Below, one piece after another: positions 16,886 to 25,985 of a stretch of 64,000 nt of DNA; the first letter of the stretch is position 1; every line of letters begins with the position of its first letter. Source of the DNA: Paenibacillus ihumii (GTDB taxonomy: Bacteria > Bacillota > Bacilli > Paenibacillales > Paenibacillaceae). A program made the position numbers and the translations under genes. The notes beneath the pieces were generated by a model that searched no databases, was not told the origin of the DNA, and was given only the letters and a program-made list of their open reading frames with translations. The stretch covers positions 3,933,674 through 3,997,673 of the forward strand of contig NZ_LN884299.1 of assembly GCF_001403875.1 (NCBI RefSeq), in the 5' to 3' direction.

Positions 16886-19800
16886 TTATTCCAACACCTC
16901 CACATTCGCATAAGGAGATTTTGATGACTCTAACAGGGGCTGCGACACCCCTTTCAGATGCATGTCGAAAAACGCGGTAATGTAATCGCGTTGTGCCGCA
17001 AGCGCCTGTTCCGGCTCGACGATTCCAACACTCCCCTGGACGACTTGAGGAGAAAGGCTCAGCTTACTGCTTATTTGCGGCAGCAGATATTGTTGATCGG
17101 TGAACGTATAATGCGCCCCGTTCGGTATCGCTACATCTAGTTTCCACCCGCTCGACTCGTTCCAGAACGATGCCCTATCCTCCGCCGTGAGATGGGAATC
17201 CACCTCTCCCTCGTCGGTAAAACCAGCATTCATTAGTAAAAACGGGCGGTCAAGTCCATGCTGAGCAACCGGAAGCAGGTGGTTGGGTAAATAGCCCATC
17301 GAGCCATCCATATCGATACCGGCGCCGATTCGCTCATCTTCATACATCGCTTGGGCAGCCGTTGCGCCGCCAGCAGAATGACCAAAAATGCCGATTCTAG
17401 ATAAGTCCAGTGCAAGGTCCAACCCTTCAGGCAGCTCACGTTTCGCATGATCGGGATTTTGCCCTTCCTTGAGCGCCTCCAGTCGATCCAGTACAAACCG
17501 GACATCATCAACCCTGACGCTCATCATTTTCAGTACCGTATTCGGCCCGAAATCGGGCAATTGCTCGGTCTCTATTCTCCCGTCGGGAAACTCTACGACC
17601 ATTGTCTCATATGTGTGGTCAATGGTCACAACGACATAGCCAGTACTGGCCAATTCCTGAACGTTAATCGTACCTAGACTTCTCGGAACAGATCCGCCCG
17701 GAGAATAAATGATGACAGGCCAGCCCTTCTCTCCGTGCTCTGCGGGTGCGTTCAGCGAAGCATGAACGCCGATGTTGGATAGATCGATTCGGCCGGGCTC
17801 TACTCCGATTGTCGGCATGACGGTTTCGTCGTAAAATGCAGCTGCGTTTGGCGGCATATATTTGGCTTTCTGGCCAACCTCCCGGGTGGCCGGGTACCAG
17901 ATGCTGATCATAAGCTCCCGCTTTCGATCCTTTACCCAAGGATCGGCTCGGTCGATATCTGTCAAGTGGAGCTCCGTCACGCCCACTGGCATCTCGCCAG
18001 TCGGCTCAGGTAACGTGATGTGAATCCGTTCACCGGTATGCGGTTCGTCGTATTGTACTGGCGGTTCCGCCAAGATGAACAGGCTAACGGCCGCAACCAT
18101 TACGGCTGCTGAGGCGAACATGGCGAACCTAACCTTACGAGCAGACTCCCCGTTGATAAACTTTATGATAGAATTTACTGTGATCATGTAATATGTCATA
18201 TAGATCACCATAAACAATCCAACGCAAACCAATATTGGAAGCAGGAGATTTATACCACCCATTCCTCCGAAGAGCTTCCGCAGCCAGTTAAAGATAATCA
18301 AATAATGACCGAGGCCGACCAACAGCGGCAACAAGAAGATCAGTGCGTTCTGTTTCAGGATCGTAGCGGCGATTTCCTTGTGGCTCACGCCGATTTTTTT
18401 CAATATCTCATAGCGAGAACGATCGTTCGTCGCCTCCGTCAACTGTTTAAAGTATAGGATACTGCCCGTTGCGAGAAGGAACATCACACCCAAAAACCCT
18501 AGAATGAAAACATTGAAAGCTGCATTCTCGATGCCGAGGCGATACACGGAATAATAGGTCGACAGCTTCATTTCTGATGTCTGTATAGCTGCAAGCGCAT
18601 CAGCGGTCGCCTTCGTATTCTTCTGGTCCTGAACGATGTAACCAACATATTGCTCGGTAGGAACTTGCGCTTCCAGCATGCGAAATGTATCGTCCGCAAC
18701 GACGACCATAATATCCGGATAATGCCAATTGAGAACACGTTCAATCGTCATGCCTGCAAATGCTAAATTAACGTTCCCATTAGGCAAATCCAGGGTGATG
18801 GTTTCTCCTGCATAATCCGCCCATTCGTAATCGGTATACATGGGGCGAATCGCGATCACTTGATCTGATTCGTTCAGCGTTAACCGGTCAAGACTCAGTG
18901 CCTCCGCTACGCGATTATATTCGCTGGCCGATATCACTTTCACCGGATGCTCGGCTGCCTTGCGCTCACGATCAGACAAGATTTCGTCACTTGACGCTTC
19001 GCCGCTCAGATGGATGACCGGAATCGACATCTTGGCTTTCACGGGATGTGCATTGTCGCCACGTATGATCTCCTCGATCTTTTGATCGACTTCGTCATCC
19101 TGCGCTATATGCATGTAACTGAAAGGTGCCGTTACACGTGCCGTGTGCTCGTAAGCGTAGTAAGTGCTGAAACCGAAACTGAAGGCGCATAATGCGATAG
19201 CGGACAAGATGGAAATGACGCTTAGCGTACGTGCATTCCCTTTCATTCGGTACACCAGGTTGGAAATCATGATTAGGTTCATGCCCTTGTAATAATGGGA
19301 CTTCCGCCTCTTGGCGTATTTCAGCAGGTAAATAACGAGCGATGAAAAAAGCAAGAAAGTTCCTGCGATGATGCCGACGGTCATGACGCCCAGGTTCGTA
19401 AAGATCTGTTCATTATTTTCAAAATTCCGAAGTCCAAATCCGTAGCCGACGATGAGCAACGCGACCGCGGCGGCAGCGGGAACGATCGACGCCCTCGGTT
19501 CCTGCTCCCCTTCCTGCTCTGCGCGGAACAATTCGATAAGCTTGAATCGATAGACCAATCGATAAGCTTGTATAGAAGTTATTGTAATTAGTATAAGAAA
19601 TATAACCACAGTGGTAAGCACCGCAGGAAGGGAGAACGTGATTCCGACATCGACAGCTACTCCCAATAAGCGCATTAAAATCATGGCAAACAGCTTCGAC
19701 AATAGCGTACCGGCCACAATGCCGAGAACCAGGACGCCGGCTCCAATTATCATATTTTCATAGAACAGCATCCGGCCGATTGTTTTTTTTGGAAAACCTA

Positions 19801-20080
19801 ATAAAGCATATAGCCCGGCTTCTTTTTTTCGTTTGTGGGTAAAAAATTGGCCAGAGTACATCATAAAGACGGATACAAACAATACCAGGATGATTGATCC
19901 AACCATGAACACAGATTGCATGCTATCTGAAGATTCGACAGCCTCGACTACCTGCGTACTATATTGTAGTGAAGCAAAGACATAAAATATGGCGACGCTT
20001 GCGAACATGGAAAATAAATATATGAAATAGTTGCGAAGATTACCTTTTATATTTTTCTTGGCCAACTCAAATAACGTCAT
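16886..20080 (-). CDS. BceB/FtsX-type ABC permease fused to a PAF-acetylhydrolase-like serine hydrolase
   Basis: The ATG at 20080 has GGAGGG upstream and overlaps the ATPase gene by 14 bp, giving 1064 residues, whereas BceB permeases are about 630-650. Residues 1-640 show the BceB plan: an FtsX core, ten helices and a large extracellular domain of about 200 residues between helices 7 and 8. An extra helix near 650-672 (FAMFASAAVMVAAVSLFILA) follows a basic loop and should place the rest outside. Residues 690-1064 are an alpha/beta hydrolase with PVIIYSPGG (oxyanion region), nucleophile GHSAGG with Ser near 904, and a C-terminal NGAHYTFTD His motif typical of PAF-acetylhydrolases. The permease half probably senses or removes antimicrobial peptides; the hydrolase may cleave an ester or lipid part of the same compound, which is inference. 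Confidence 0.85.
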   Translation of the reverse strand: MTLFELAKKNIKGNLRNYFIYLFSMFASVAIFYVFASLQYSTQVVEAVESSDSMQSVFMVGSIILVLFVSVFMMYSGQFFTHKRKKEAGLYALLGFPKKTIGRMLFYENMIIGAGVLVLGIVAGTLLSKLFAMILMRLLGVAVDVGITFSLPAVLTTVVIFLILITITSIQAYRLVYRFKLIELFRAEQEGEQEPRASIVPAAAAVALLIVGYGFGLRNFENNEQIFTNLGVMTVGIIAGTFLLFSSLVIYLLKYAKRRKSHYYKGMNLIMISNLVYRMKGNARTLSVISILSAIALCAFSFGFSTYYAYEHTARVTAPFSYMHIAQDDEVDQKIEEIIRGDNAHPVKAKMSIPVIHLSGEASSDEILSDRERKAAEHPVKVISASEYNRVAEALSLDRLTLNESDQVIAIRPMYTDYEWADYAGETITLDLPNGNVNLAFAGMTIERVLNWHYPDIMVVVADDTFRMLEAQVPTEQYVGYIVQDQKNTKATADALAAIQTSEMKLSTYYSVYRLGIENAAFNVFILGFLGVMFLLATGSILYFKQLTEATNDRSRYEILKKIGVSHKEIAATILKQNALIFLLPLLVGLGHYLIIFNWLRKLFGGMGGINLLLPILVCVGLFMVIYMTYYMITVNSIIKFINGESARKVRFAMFASAAVMVAAVSLFILAEPPVQYDEPHTGERIHITLPEPTGEMPVGVTELHLTDIDRADPWVKDRKRELMISIWYPATREVGQKAKYMPPNAAAFYDETVMPTIGVEPGRIDLSNIGVHASLNAPAEHGEKGWPVIIYSPGGSVPRSLGTINVQELASTGYVVVTIDHTYETMVVEFPDGRIETEQLPDFGPNTVLKMMSVRVDDVRFVLDRLEALKEGQNPDHAKRELPEGLDLALDLSRIGIFGHSAGGATAAQAMYEDERIGAGIDMDGSMGYLPNHLLPVAQHGLDRPFLLMNAGFTDEGEVDSHLTAEDRASFWNESSGWKLDVAIPNGAHYTFTDQQYLLPQISSKLSLSPQVVQGSVGIVEPEQALAAQRDYITAFFDMHLKGVSQPLLESSKSPYANVEVLE

Positions 20081-20834
20081 CCGTACGCCCTCCAAGCACC
20101 GTCAACACATCCAGTATCTTTTTAAAGAATGCTTGTCGCGGTGTCGTTCCTTTGACGATCTCGGCAAAAATGACACCGTCTTTTAGAAAGAGAACTCGAC
20201 TGCAGTAGCTTGCCGCTAATGCATCATGAGTCACCATCAGAATGGTCGCATGCTCTTGTTCGTTCAGTTCATTTAGCGCCTCTAGCAGGCTGGCCGCAGC
20301 TCTAGAATCCAGCGCTCCCGTCGGTTCGTCGGCCAGAATCAGTCGCGGACGCGTCACAATGGCACGGCAGGCAGCAGTTCGCTGTTTCTGACCTCCGGAG
20401 ATTTGGTAAGGGTATTTTTCTAGAATATGCTTGATGTTAAATCGTTCCGCAATGGCAGACACTCTGTTCTCCAATTCGTCGACCGATATACCGGACAACG
20501 CGAGGGGGAGCAGAATGTTTTCCTTGACCGTCAACGTATCCAGCAAATTATAGTCTTGAAAAATGAATCCTAGCTTGGATCGCCGAAAAGCCGATAACTG
20601 CGCCTCGTTCATTTGAAGAACGTTTTCCCCGTCGATCACGATGCTGCCGGAGGTCGGTTCATCGATGGTGGCGGCCATATGAAGCAGTGTTGTCTTCCCG
20701 GAGCCCGATGGCCCCATAATGCCGACAAATTCTCCTTCGCCTATGCACATATCGATCCCGTGAAGCACCGGCACGACGTTCCCTTTATTCCCATAACTTT
20801 TCGTTAACGCTTTTATTTCAATAACCGTTTCCAC
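20067..20834 (-). CDS. BceA-type ABC transporter ATPase
   Basis: I chose the GTG at 20834, with GGGAGGAAAG upstream, giving 255 residues; an ATG at 20873 would add a charged leader without a ribosome site. Walker A GPSGSGKTT is at 41-49, signature ISGGQKQR follows, and Walker B LILADEPTGALD is of the MacB/LolD/BceA type. It pairs with the fusion permease encoded next. The two-component genes for its control are divergent. Confidence 0.88.
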   Translation of the reverse strand: METVIEIKALTKSYGNKGNVVPVLHGIDMCIGEGEFVGIMGPSGSGKTTLLHMAATIDEPTSGSIVIDGENVLQMNEAQLSAFRRSKLGFIFQDYNLLDTLTVKENILLPLALSGISVDELENRVSAIAERFNIKHILEKYPYQISGGQKQRTAACRAIVTRPRLILADEPTGALDSRAAASLLEALNELNEQEHATILMVTHDALAASYCSRVLFLKDGVIFAEIVKGTTPRQAFFKKILDVLTVLGGRTDDVI

Positions 20835-20910
20835 TGTATCTTTCCTCCCTGCTTTCCCTTTTTCAATTTCCATCGTACCATGCCGGTGACTAGTTATCCT
20901 TACGCTGAAC

Positions 20911-20946
20911 TTACGTTTTTCTACTGGCGAGCTTACATTTTTGTCA
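20911..20946. promoter_or_regulatory. Tandem BceR-like operator in the divergent intergenic region
   Basis: TTACA-TTTT-TGTCA (20933-20946) fits the BceR-type pattern TnACA-N4-TGTnA. A second, weaker copy, TTACG-TTTT-TCTAC (20911-20924), lies exactly 22 bp away, two helical turns. Both precede a TATAAT (20982-20987) that could serve the response regulator gene. Confidence 0.55.
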
Positions 20947-21014
20947 CGGTACTAGTTGCAGTAGTGTTAGCCGAATTAAGATATAATAGGATTAAGGATA
21001 TGGAGGCGTATGGA

Positions 21015-21692
21015 ATGAAGATGAAGATAATGATCGTAGAAGACGACCCGACTATTCGGGGGTTAATCGGCGAGACCGTCGGGAAGTGGGGATACGAATC
21101 CGTATTGTGTGACGAGTTCAACAGGATTCAAGACATGTTCCTTCAGACCGAACCGCACCTCGTGTTAATGGATATTAATTTACCCATATTCGATGGATAT
21201 TATTGGTGCAGCCGAATTCGGGAATTGTCTAACGTGCCGATTATTTTTCTCTCCTCACGGGATTCGCCGATGGATATGGTTATGGCGATGAATATGGGCG
21301 GTGACGATTATATCCAGAAGCCGTTCTACGACGAAGTACTTATCGCTAAGATTAAAGCATTGTTGCGTAGAACTTACTCTTATGCCGAAACGCCAGTCAA
21401 CATAATCGAGCACGAAGGCGTCCTGCTGAACCTAGGTGATCGGAAGCTTACTTCCGGCGATCGATCGATTGAACTGACAAAGAACGAATTCGTCATCGTA
21501 CGGCTATTGTTGCAGAATAAGGGCCATATCGTAAGCCGGGACAAAATCATGCGCTGCCTATGGGAGGACGAAAGTTTCGTCGACGACAATACGCTGACCG
21601 TGAACATGACCCGAATCCGAAAGAAATTGGATGAGATTGGACGTTATGGGTTCATTACGACGATCAAGGGAGAAGGTTATATAATCAAATGA
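21015..21692 (+). CDS. BceR-like OmpR-family response regulator
   Basis: The ATG at 21015 has GGAGG 8 bases upstream and gives 225 residues; upstream codons run through the promoter region. The receiver domain has the acidic pair D10-D11, phospho-acceptor D53 (LMDINLP) and the conserved Lys in IQKPF. The C-terminal half is a winged helix with SRDKIMRCLW and NTLTVNMTRIRKKL. The next gene overlaps by 4 bp. It should activate the divergent bceA-permease genes when the transporter-kinase complex detects a peptide. Confidence 0.9.
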   Translation: MKMKIMIVEDDPTIRGLIGETVGKWGYESVLCDEFNRIQDMFLQTEPHLVLMDINLPIFDGYYWCSRIRELSNVPIIFLSSRDSPMDMVMAMNMGGDDYIQKPFYDEVLIAKIKALLRRTYSYAETPVNIIEHEGVLLNLGDRKLTSGDRSIELTKNEFVIVRLLLQNKGHIVSRDKIMRCLWEDESFVDDNTLTVNMTRIRKKLDEIGRYGFITTIKGEGYIIK

Positions 21693-22714
21693 GCTTTCTA
21701 CATTATTTGGACGATAAACGTTATTTTCTGATCTTCTTTGCTGGAATGCTATCCTTCGTTGCTTTGATGATGTTCGTAAGCACCGAGGGAACGTATCGTG
21801 TTGGAGACATAATGTATACTCTATCCGGATGCGTGTTGTTGGCCGCGGTATACGTGGTCGGAGGCTATTTGCGCTGGAGAACCCGCAACAGGATATTACA
21901 TGACCTGGTAAACAACAGATGGGACGAACTAACCGTAGCTTTGCCCGAACCTCTAACATATGAACAGCGTCAGTATACGGCACTGATCAAGAAGCTCTAC
22001 AGCAATAAGCTTGAGGCCATCGGAAGGCTTCAAGACGAGAAAAAAGATTTTCATGATTTTATTGTTTCCTGGATTCATGAGGTCAAGCTGCCGATTACGG
22101 CATGTACCCTGCTGTTTAGAAATGCGTCAGGTAAGTCGGTAGAGGAGCTGATCCATGTATTCGAAGATGAATTGTTCAAAATCGACCATTATGTCGAGCA
22201 AGCCCTGTTTTACGCAAGAATTGATTCCTTTTCCAAGGATTACTTGATCGCGGAAGTCTCTCTAAACCGAATCGTGCGAAACAGTGTGAGAAAGTACGCC
22301 AAAATGTTTGTAGCCAAGCGAGTTCATTTTACAATGTGGGAAAAAGAGGAATGGGTGCATACCGATGCGAAGTGGCTCGGATATATCGTAGATCAGATCA
22401 TGTCGAATGCCTTGAAATATGTCGGTGACAGCGGAAGAATCGTGTGCTCTTTCGAGGCTGATAACGAAGAGAAGAGGCTTTCCATAAGGGATACTGGTAT
22501 TGGTATTAAAGCGGAAGATATTGGTCGTATTTTCGAGAAAGGGTTTACGGGCGCTAACGGAAGGCAATTTGCAAAATCGACAGGATTGGGGTTATATCTC
22601 GCTAACCGCATGGCCGTCAAACTCGGACACCGATTGTCCGTCCAATCGGAAGAGGGAAGCTATACGACACTTACGCTTCACTTCCCTAACTCGAACCATT
22701 TATATGAAATGTGA
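21689..22714 (+). CDS. BceS-like intramembrane-sensing histidine kinase
   Basis: A 341-residue kinase that starts in an ATGA overlap with the regulator. Two N-terminal helices (about 12-30 and 40-60) are joined by only a short loop, so there is no external sensor domain; such kinases are driven by their cognate BceAB transporter. The H-box SWIHEVKLPI places the phospho-acceptor His near residue 130. N (MSNALKYV), G1 (IRDTGIGI) and G2 (STGLGLYL) boxes are all present, so the ATPase domain is complete. Confidence 0.9.
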   Translation: MSFLHYLDDKRYFLIFFAGMLSFVALMMFVSTEGTYRVGDIMYTLSGCVLLAAVYVVGGYLRWRTRNRILHDLVNNRWDELTVALPEPLTYEQRQYTALIKKLYSNKLEAIGRLQDEKKDFHDFIVSWIHEVKLPITACTLLFRNASGKSVEELIHVFEDELFKIDHYVEQALFYARIDSFSKDYLIAEVSLNRIVRNSVRKYAKMFVAKRVHFTMWEKEEWVHTDAKWLGYIVDQIMSNALKYVGDSGRIVCSFEADNEEKRLSIRDTGIGIKAEDIGRIFEKGFTGANGRQFAKSTGLGLYLANRMAVKLGHRLSVQSEEGSYTTLTLHFPNSNHLYEM

Positions 22715-23441
22715 ATTATACTTTCAACTGGCGTAACGCCTTCAGCTCGGTTAAGTATCACCAGGACGGGGGATTACCTGCCTTGGCGATTGCTGTTAGG
22801 GGTGTATCAATTACCTTGTGAGACAGGGGTTGCCAAGGAGTTATTTCTTGACCAGTATGACAATCTATCTTTCCTATAACATCTCCTTCATTTTTTCTTG
22901 GTACCCTGTATTCCTGACGGACTATTTAATTCTTTCTTCCTAACAATGACTAATCCATGATTGCTCATCCCCAAGATACTCCGCTCTCTACATGTTCTCA
23001 TATGATATTTCAGCCATATCTCCTACTCGTCATCGTCCAGTCTATGAATGACCCATTAAGAGGGCGATACCATCTGTAGCAACATGGTCAATGATTTCTA
23101 TTTCTTGTTCACCTAGTAACTGTTCGCTGGGCTGCTGGGAAAATGGCCGGCGAATGCCCAAAAACGGTGGAAACTTGTGAAAAAAGCCTGACTGCGACCA
23201 GGATATGCCCAAGAGGTATCGGATGAAATCAATCGTTGTATTTGACAAGGGGCAGTAATAAACCGAATTGCATCTGCTGAGGTGACTCCATTATGGCTGC
23301 ATTGACACTGCGTATCTAGCCGTTAACGACCGGTAACTTTGCGGAAATGAAACGACCGGAGGTTGCCGTGAAGTTATTTGTTCGATTTATTTTGGCCAAG
23401 GCGGCGGTTCCATCAATATTTGATTGGGAATACAACAGGTT
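22715..23441. other. Gene-poor junction between the Bce module and the integrative element
   Basis: About 730 bp with no supported gene. Short open stretches exist on the minus strand (about 22743-22895 and 23042-23248) and one on the plus strand just before 23450, but none has a start with a ribosome site or a family I recognise. The left end of the element and its attL should lie here or were deleted; no copy of the right-end core was seen. Confidence 0.5.
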
Positions 23442-24008
23442 CTACGAATAGTCGCCAAAGTAGCCTTTGGCTTTAAGCAGATGACCGGTGTCCCGCAATA
23501 TTTCCCCCTTTGGGTCCAGAACGACATAAGAGGTCGAGGCTTGCATCACATTCGGCTTAGCATAGAACCGTGTTTTGCCCGCGCCGGAGCCGCCGACAAC
23601 CAACACGTTCAGGTTCCGGCGATGCTTGCGGCCATCCAGACCGATTTTGACCCGCTGCGTCAAAATTTTGTTTTGTTCCGTCCGTCTGTCTCGATACTTG
23701 GCATTGACGGTTTTCGCTCGGCCCCAGCGGGCGCTGCCGTGCTCTTCCCGCCGACGATAATTCCGTGGTGTCGCCAAATAAACCCCAGCGCAAAGCCCAT
23801 AGATCAGCGCAAAAATCAACAAGCAGCGGGGCGTATCGTCCACCCACTCTATGTTAAGCGGCTGGCGCATCGCCGTGCTGAGATGGACCAACATACTCGG
23901 CAATCCTTCTGACCATGCGGGAGCAAGCAACAGTGCCAACCAGATGACGGGAATAAAAAAAGCCGCAAAGAGTATCAAATTACTCCTTGCGGCTTCATCG
24001 CGTTTCAT
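23442..24008 (-). pseudogene. VirD4/TraG coupling protein, C-terminally truncated
   Basis: Only 188 residues of a protein that is usually 550-750. Two N-terminal helices (LILFAAFFIPV region and CLLIFALIYGLCAGVYLA) are followed by the lead-in to the ATPase with HGSARWG and Walker A GGSGAGKTRFY near residue 140, then DPKGE. The frame stops soon after, losing Walker B and most of the motor domain. It is the last recognisable element gene on the left, so the deletion that removed the T4SS core, integrase and attL probably cut here. Confidence 0.85.
23954..23994 (-). terminator. Intrinsic-terminator hairpin inside the 5' end of the VirD4 gene
   Basis: AGCCGCAAAGAGTA (23961-23974) pairs with TACTCCTTGCGGCT (23981-23994), 14 positions with one mismatch, and on the coding strand is followed at once by seven T. 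It covers about codons 5-19. Confidence 0.75.
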
Positions 24009-24186
24009 AATGCCTCCAGCGCTTTTTATTTAGAAGTGGGGCATCAATCATTTTTAACAATAAATCATCCACGGCATCCGTCGGTCGTTTCTCACCGATT
24101 AAGTCATTTCGTAACGCATTCAGCGCATGGACGACTATCCCGTGCTCATAATGATTCAAAGACAAGATTCGTTCCTGTTTTTTCAT
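23995..24186 (-). CDS. Small conserved-looking element protein
   Basis: 63 residues from the ATG at 24186, which has GGAGGGAG upstream; a longer frame lacks a site. The protein is helical and charged, with no membrane segment. Its end overlaps the VirD4 start by 14 bp, so the two are translationally linked. Small proteins at this position before the coupling protein are common in Firmicute elements, but I do not know its function. Confidence 0.55.
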   Translation of the reverse strand: MKKQERILSLNHYEHGIVVHALNALRNDLIGEKRPTDAVDDLLLKMIDAPLLNKKRWRHYETR

Positions 24187-24207
24187 AGCACTCCCTCCAG
24201 ACAAAAC

Positions 24208-25113
24208 TTAGCGAACCGGATCGTATCGTTTAGGCTGGCGCTGTTGTGACAGGTTCCGGTTCATTCTCTGGGATGTTTGTTGAAAAGCTTCCTTCATGAG
24301 CGTCAACTCGGCACGAACTTGCTGCGGTTCCAACCCGTTCCACTTCTCCGGCGCTCGATCAAAGCGGAAGGTGTCGGTTGCAACACCAAATTGCCTGCAC
24401 AACATATAAGAAGCGGAGTAGGCAACAAACTCGTTATCTGAGCGGTTGTACCGTCCATCGCCACGATCCAGTTCAGCATGTGTCAGTTCTTGGGCAAGCG
24501 CTCGAAAAATATCGCCGGCCTCAAGCCCGCGACGAATGGTAATGTTTTTTGTATCTGGCTGATAGAACGCGTGCTTTACCGATGGCAACGCATCACCAAT
24601 GCCAATCGGAACAGGGGCGAGGTCAATTAACGCTTTAATACGGGCGCGATCATCCGGGAATGCCGGTTCTTCCCGTTTCAACGCGGCGGTCGTTTGCGCA
24701 ATATCAAACATCTTTTTCGGATTGTAGCTGATACCGGTGCTGCCATCCTGCTTTTGATAGGTTTCGCCCGGTTCCAGAATGTAAAACCCTGTTTCCTTTC
24801 GACGAATGAATACCCCTTGTTCCTTCCATGTGTCAAAATCGGCAATGCGAGTCGCGTTTGGCCGCTGCGCCAGAATCAGCAACGCATTGGCCACGCTATA
24901 GCGGTCAAAGCGGCTCTGGACATCCAAATATTGCTGGAACGCCTCACCGTTCTGCATCACCGACAAGGTGGTGGCATCAATCGTATCATATGTCCATTGC
25001 CGCAGCTCCTGTTTCTTTTGCACCCATGCTTCTTTATCGAAGGATGGTTCGGTTGTACGGAAAGAAGAGGAAGCCGCAGCATCCTGTCGGAATAAATCAT
25101 CCAGTTCGCTCAT
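24208..25113 (-). CDS. ArdC-like protein (ssDNA-binding/zincin type)
   Basis: 301 residues. The first 150 resemble the ArdC N-terminal domain: VANALLILAQRPNATRI and FDTWKEQG. The second part has an ALAQELTHAELD segment near residue 208, a variant of the zincin helix seen in this family. Such proteins bind single-stranded DNA and can protect incoming DNA from restriction. The ATG overlaps the preceding PcfB-like gene by 4 bp. Antirestriction is inference from family. Confidence 0.7.
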   Translation of the reverse strand: MSELDDLFRQDAAASSSFRTTEPSFDKEAWVQKKQELRQWTYDTIDATTLSVMQNGEAFQQYLDVQSRFDRYSVANALLILAQRPNATRIADFDTWKEQGVFIRRKETGFYILEPGETYQKQDGSTGISYNPKKMFDIAQTTAALKREEPAFPDDRARIKALIDLAPVPIGIGDALPSVKHAFYQPDTKNITIRRGLEAGDIFRALAQELTHAELDRGDGRYNRSDNEFVAYSASYMLCRQFGVATDTFRFDRAPEKWNGLEPQQVRAELTLMKEAFQQTSQRMNRNLSQQRQPKRYDPVR

Positions 25114-25985
25114 TTGGCTTTCCCTCGCTTTCGTCCTTTTGCTTTGTTGGCTTGTTGTTTATCGGCGGCTATCCGCTCCTTTCGAGACGGCAACGGTTCC
25201 GCTTGTTCCCGCGGCTGTCTGTCTTTCTCCCATATCCTTTGCTGCCGGTTCTCTTCGCGTATTTCCCGCAATAATTGACGGACGGACACTCGCTCCGGCT
25301 CTTGACGAGAAGGTGGATCAGTATCCCTTGCGGTAACCTCGTTGCGCTCGAAGGTATTCTCGGACGGATGGGACGTTTCCGCCGGTTCCTTCTCCGCTGT
25401 TGAATGGTCGTCCTCCGATGGAGTCGGCTCCGGCAGTTCGGACTTTCCCATCAATTCATCCAACAAGTCGTCCGTATTCCTTTCTTCTGCGATTTCCTTC
25501 GACAGCTCTTGTTCCTGAACTTGCTCGTGACCTGGTTCATGTCCTTGTTCCACAGCAGGAGCTTCGGACATTCCATTGGATTTTTCAATTTCACTCTTAA
25601 TTTTGGCGGTATCCACAGTGGCCAAGTGGAAACGCTCCACGATCCGATTGATTTTGGACGCATCCTCCGCCCGGACCATCACATCGCACATCCCGTCCAC
25701 GTTCTTTTTGTCGCGCAAAGCACAGTACAACACGCCATACCGCTTGGCTTCCTTGCAGAAGGTTGCCAGGTCTTCGTTCTTGACCGCAAATACCTTTAAT
25801 TCTTTCCCACTGCGCAGCAAACTCTCCAACCGGATGCTGCCCTTTGTTCGTTTTTGTCCTTGCAAGGCCGCAAACAAATATACCGCCAAATGCTTAGCGC
25901 CTTCGCCGGAAATCTTGGCTATGACTTCGATGCTTTTCAAGCTCATGTTGACAACCTGATTGGCGGCTTCCGTTTCGGTACTCAT
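25110..25985 (-). CDS. PcfB-like (DUF3801) conjugation protein
   Basis: 291 residues from the ATG at 25985, chosen for AAAGGAGG upstream; its 5' end overlaps the relaxase 3' end by about 90 bp in another frame. Residues 1-140 match the PcfB/DUF3801 domain (helical, LKVFAVKNEDLATFCKEAKRYGV). Residues 150-291 are a Glu/Pro/Arg-rich tail. PcfB acts as an accessory of the relaxosome and coupling protein in Gram-positive conjugation, and the position between relaxase and VirD4 is the usual one. Confidence 0.8.
   Translation of the reverse strand: MSTETEAANQVVNMSLKSIEVIAKISGEGAKHLAVYLFAALQGQKRTKGSIRLESLLRSGKELKVFAVKNEDLATFCKEAKRYGVLYCALRDKKNVDGMCDVMVRAEDASKINRIVERFHLATVDTAKIKSEIEKSNGMSEAPAVEQGHEPGHEQVQEQELSKEIAEERNTDDLLDELMGKSELPEPTPSEDDHSTAEKEPAETSHPSENTFERNEVTARDTDPPSRQEPERVSVRQLLREIREENRQQRIWEKDRQPREQAEPLPSRKERIAADKQQANKAKGRKRGKAK

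Noticed and set aside
22743..22895. Open minus-strand stretch after the kinase gene
   Set aside because: No start with a ribosome site and no family recognised; kept only as part of the gap description.
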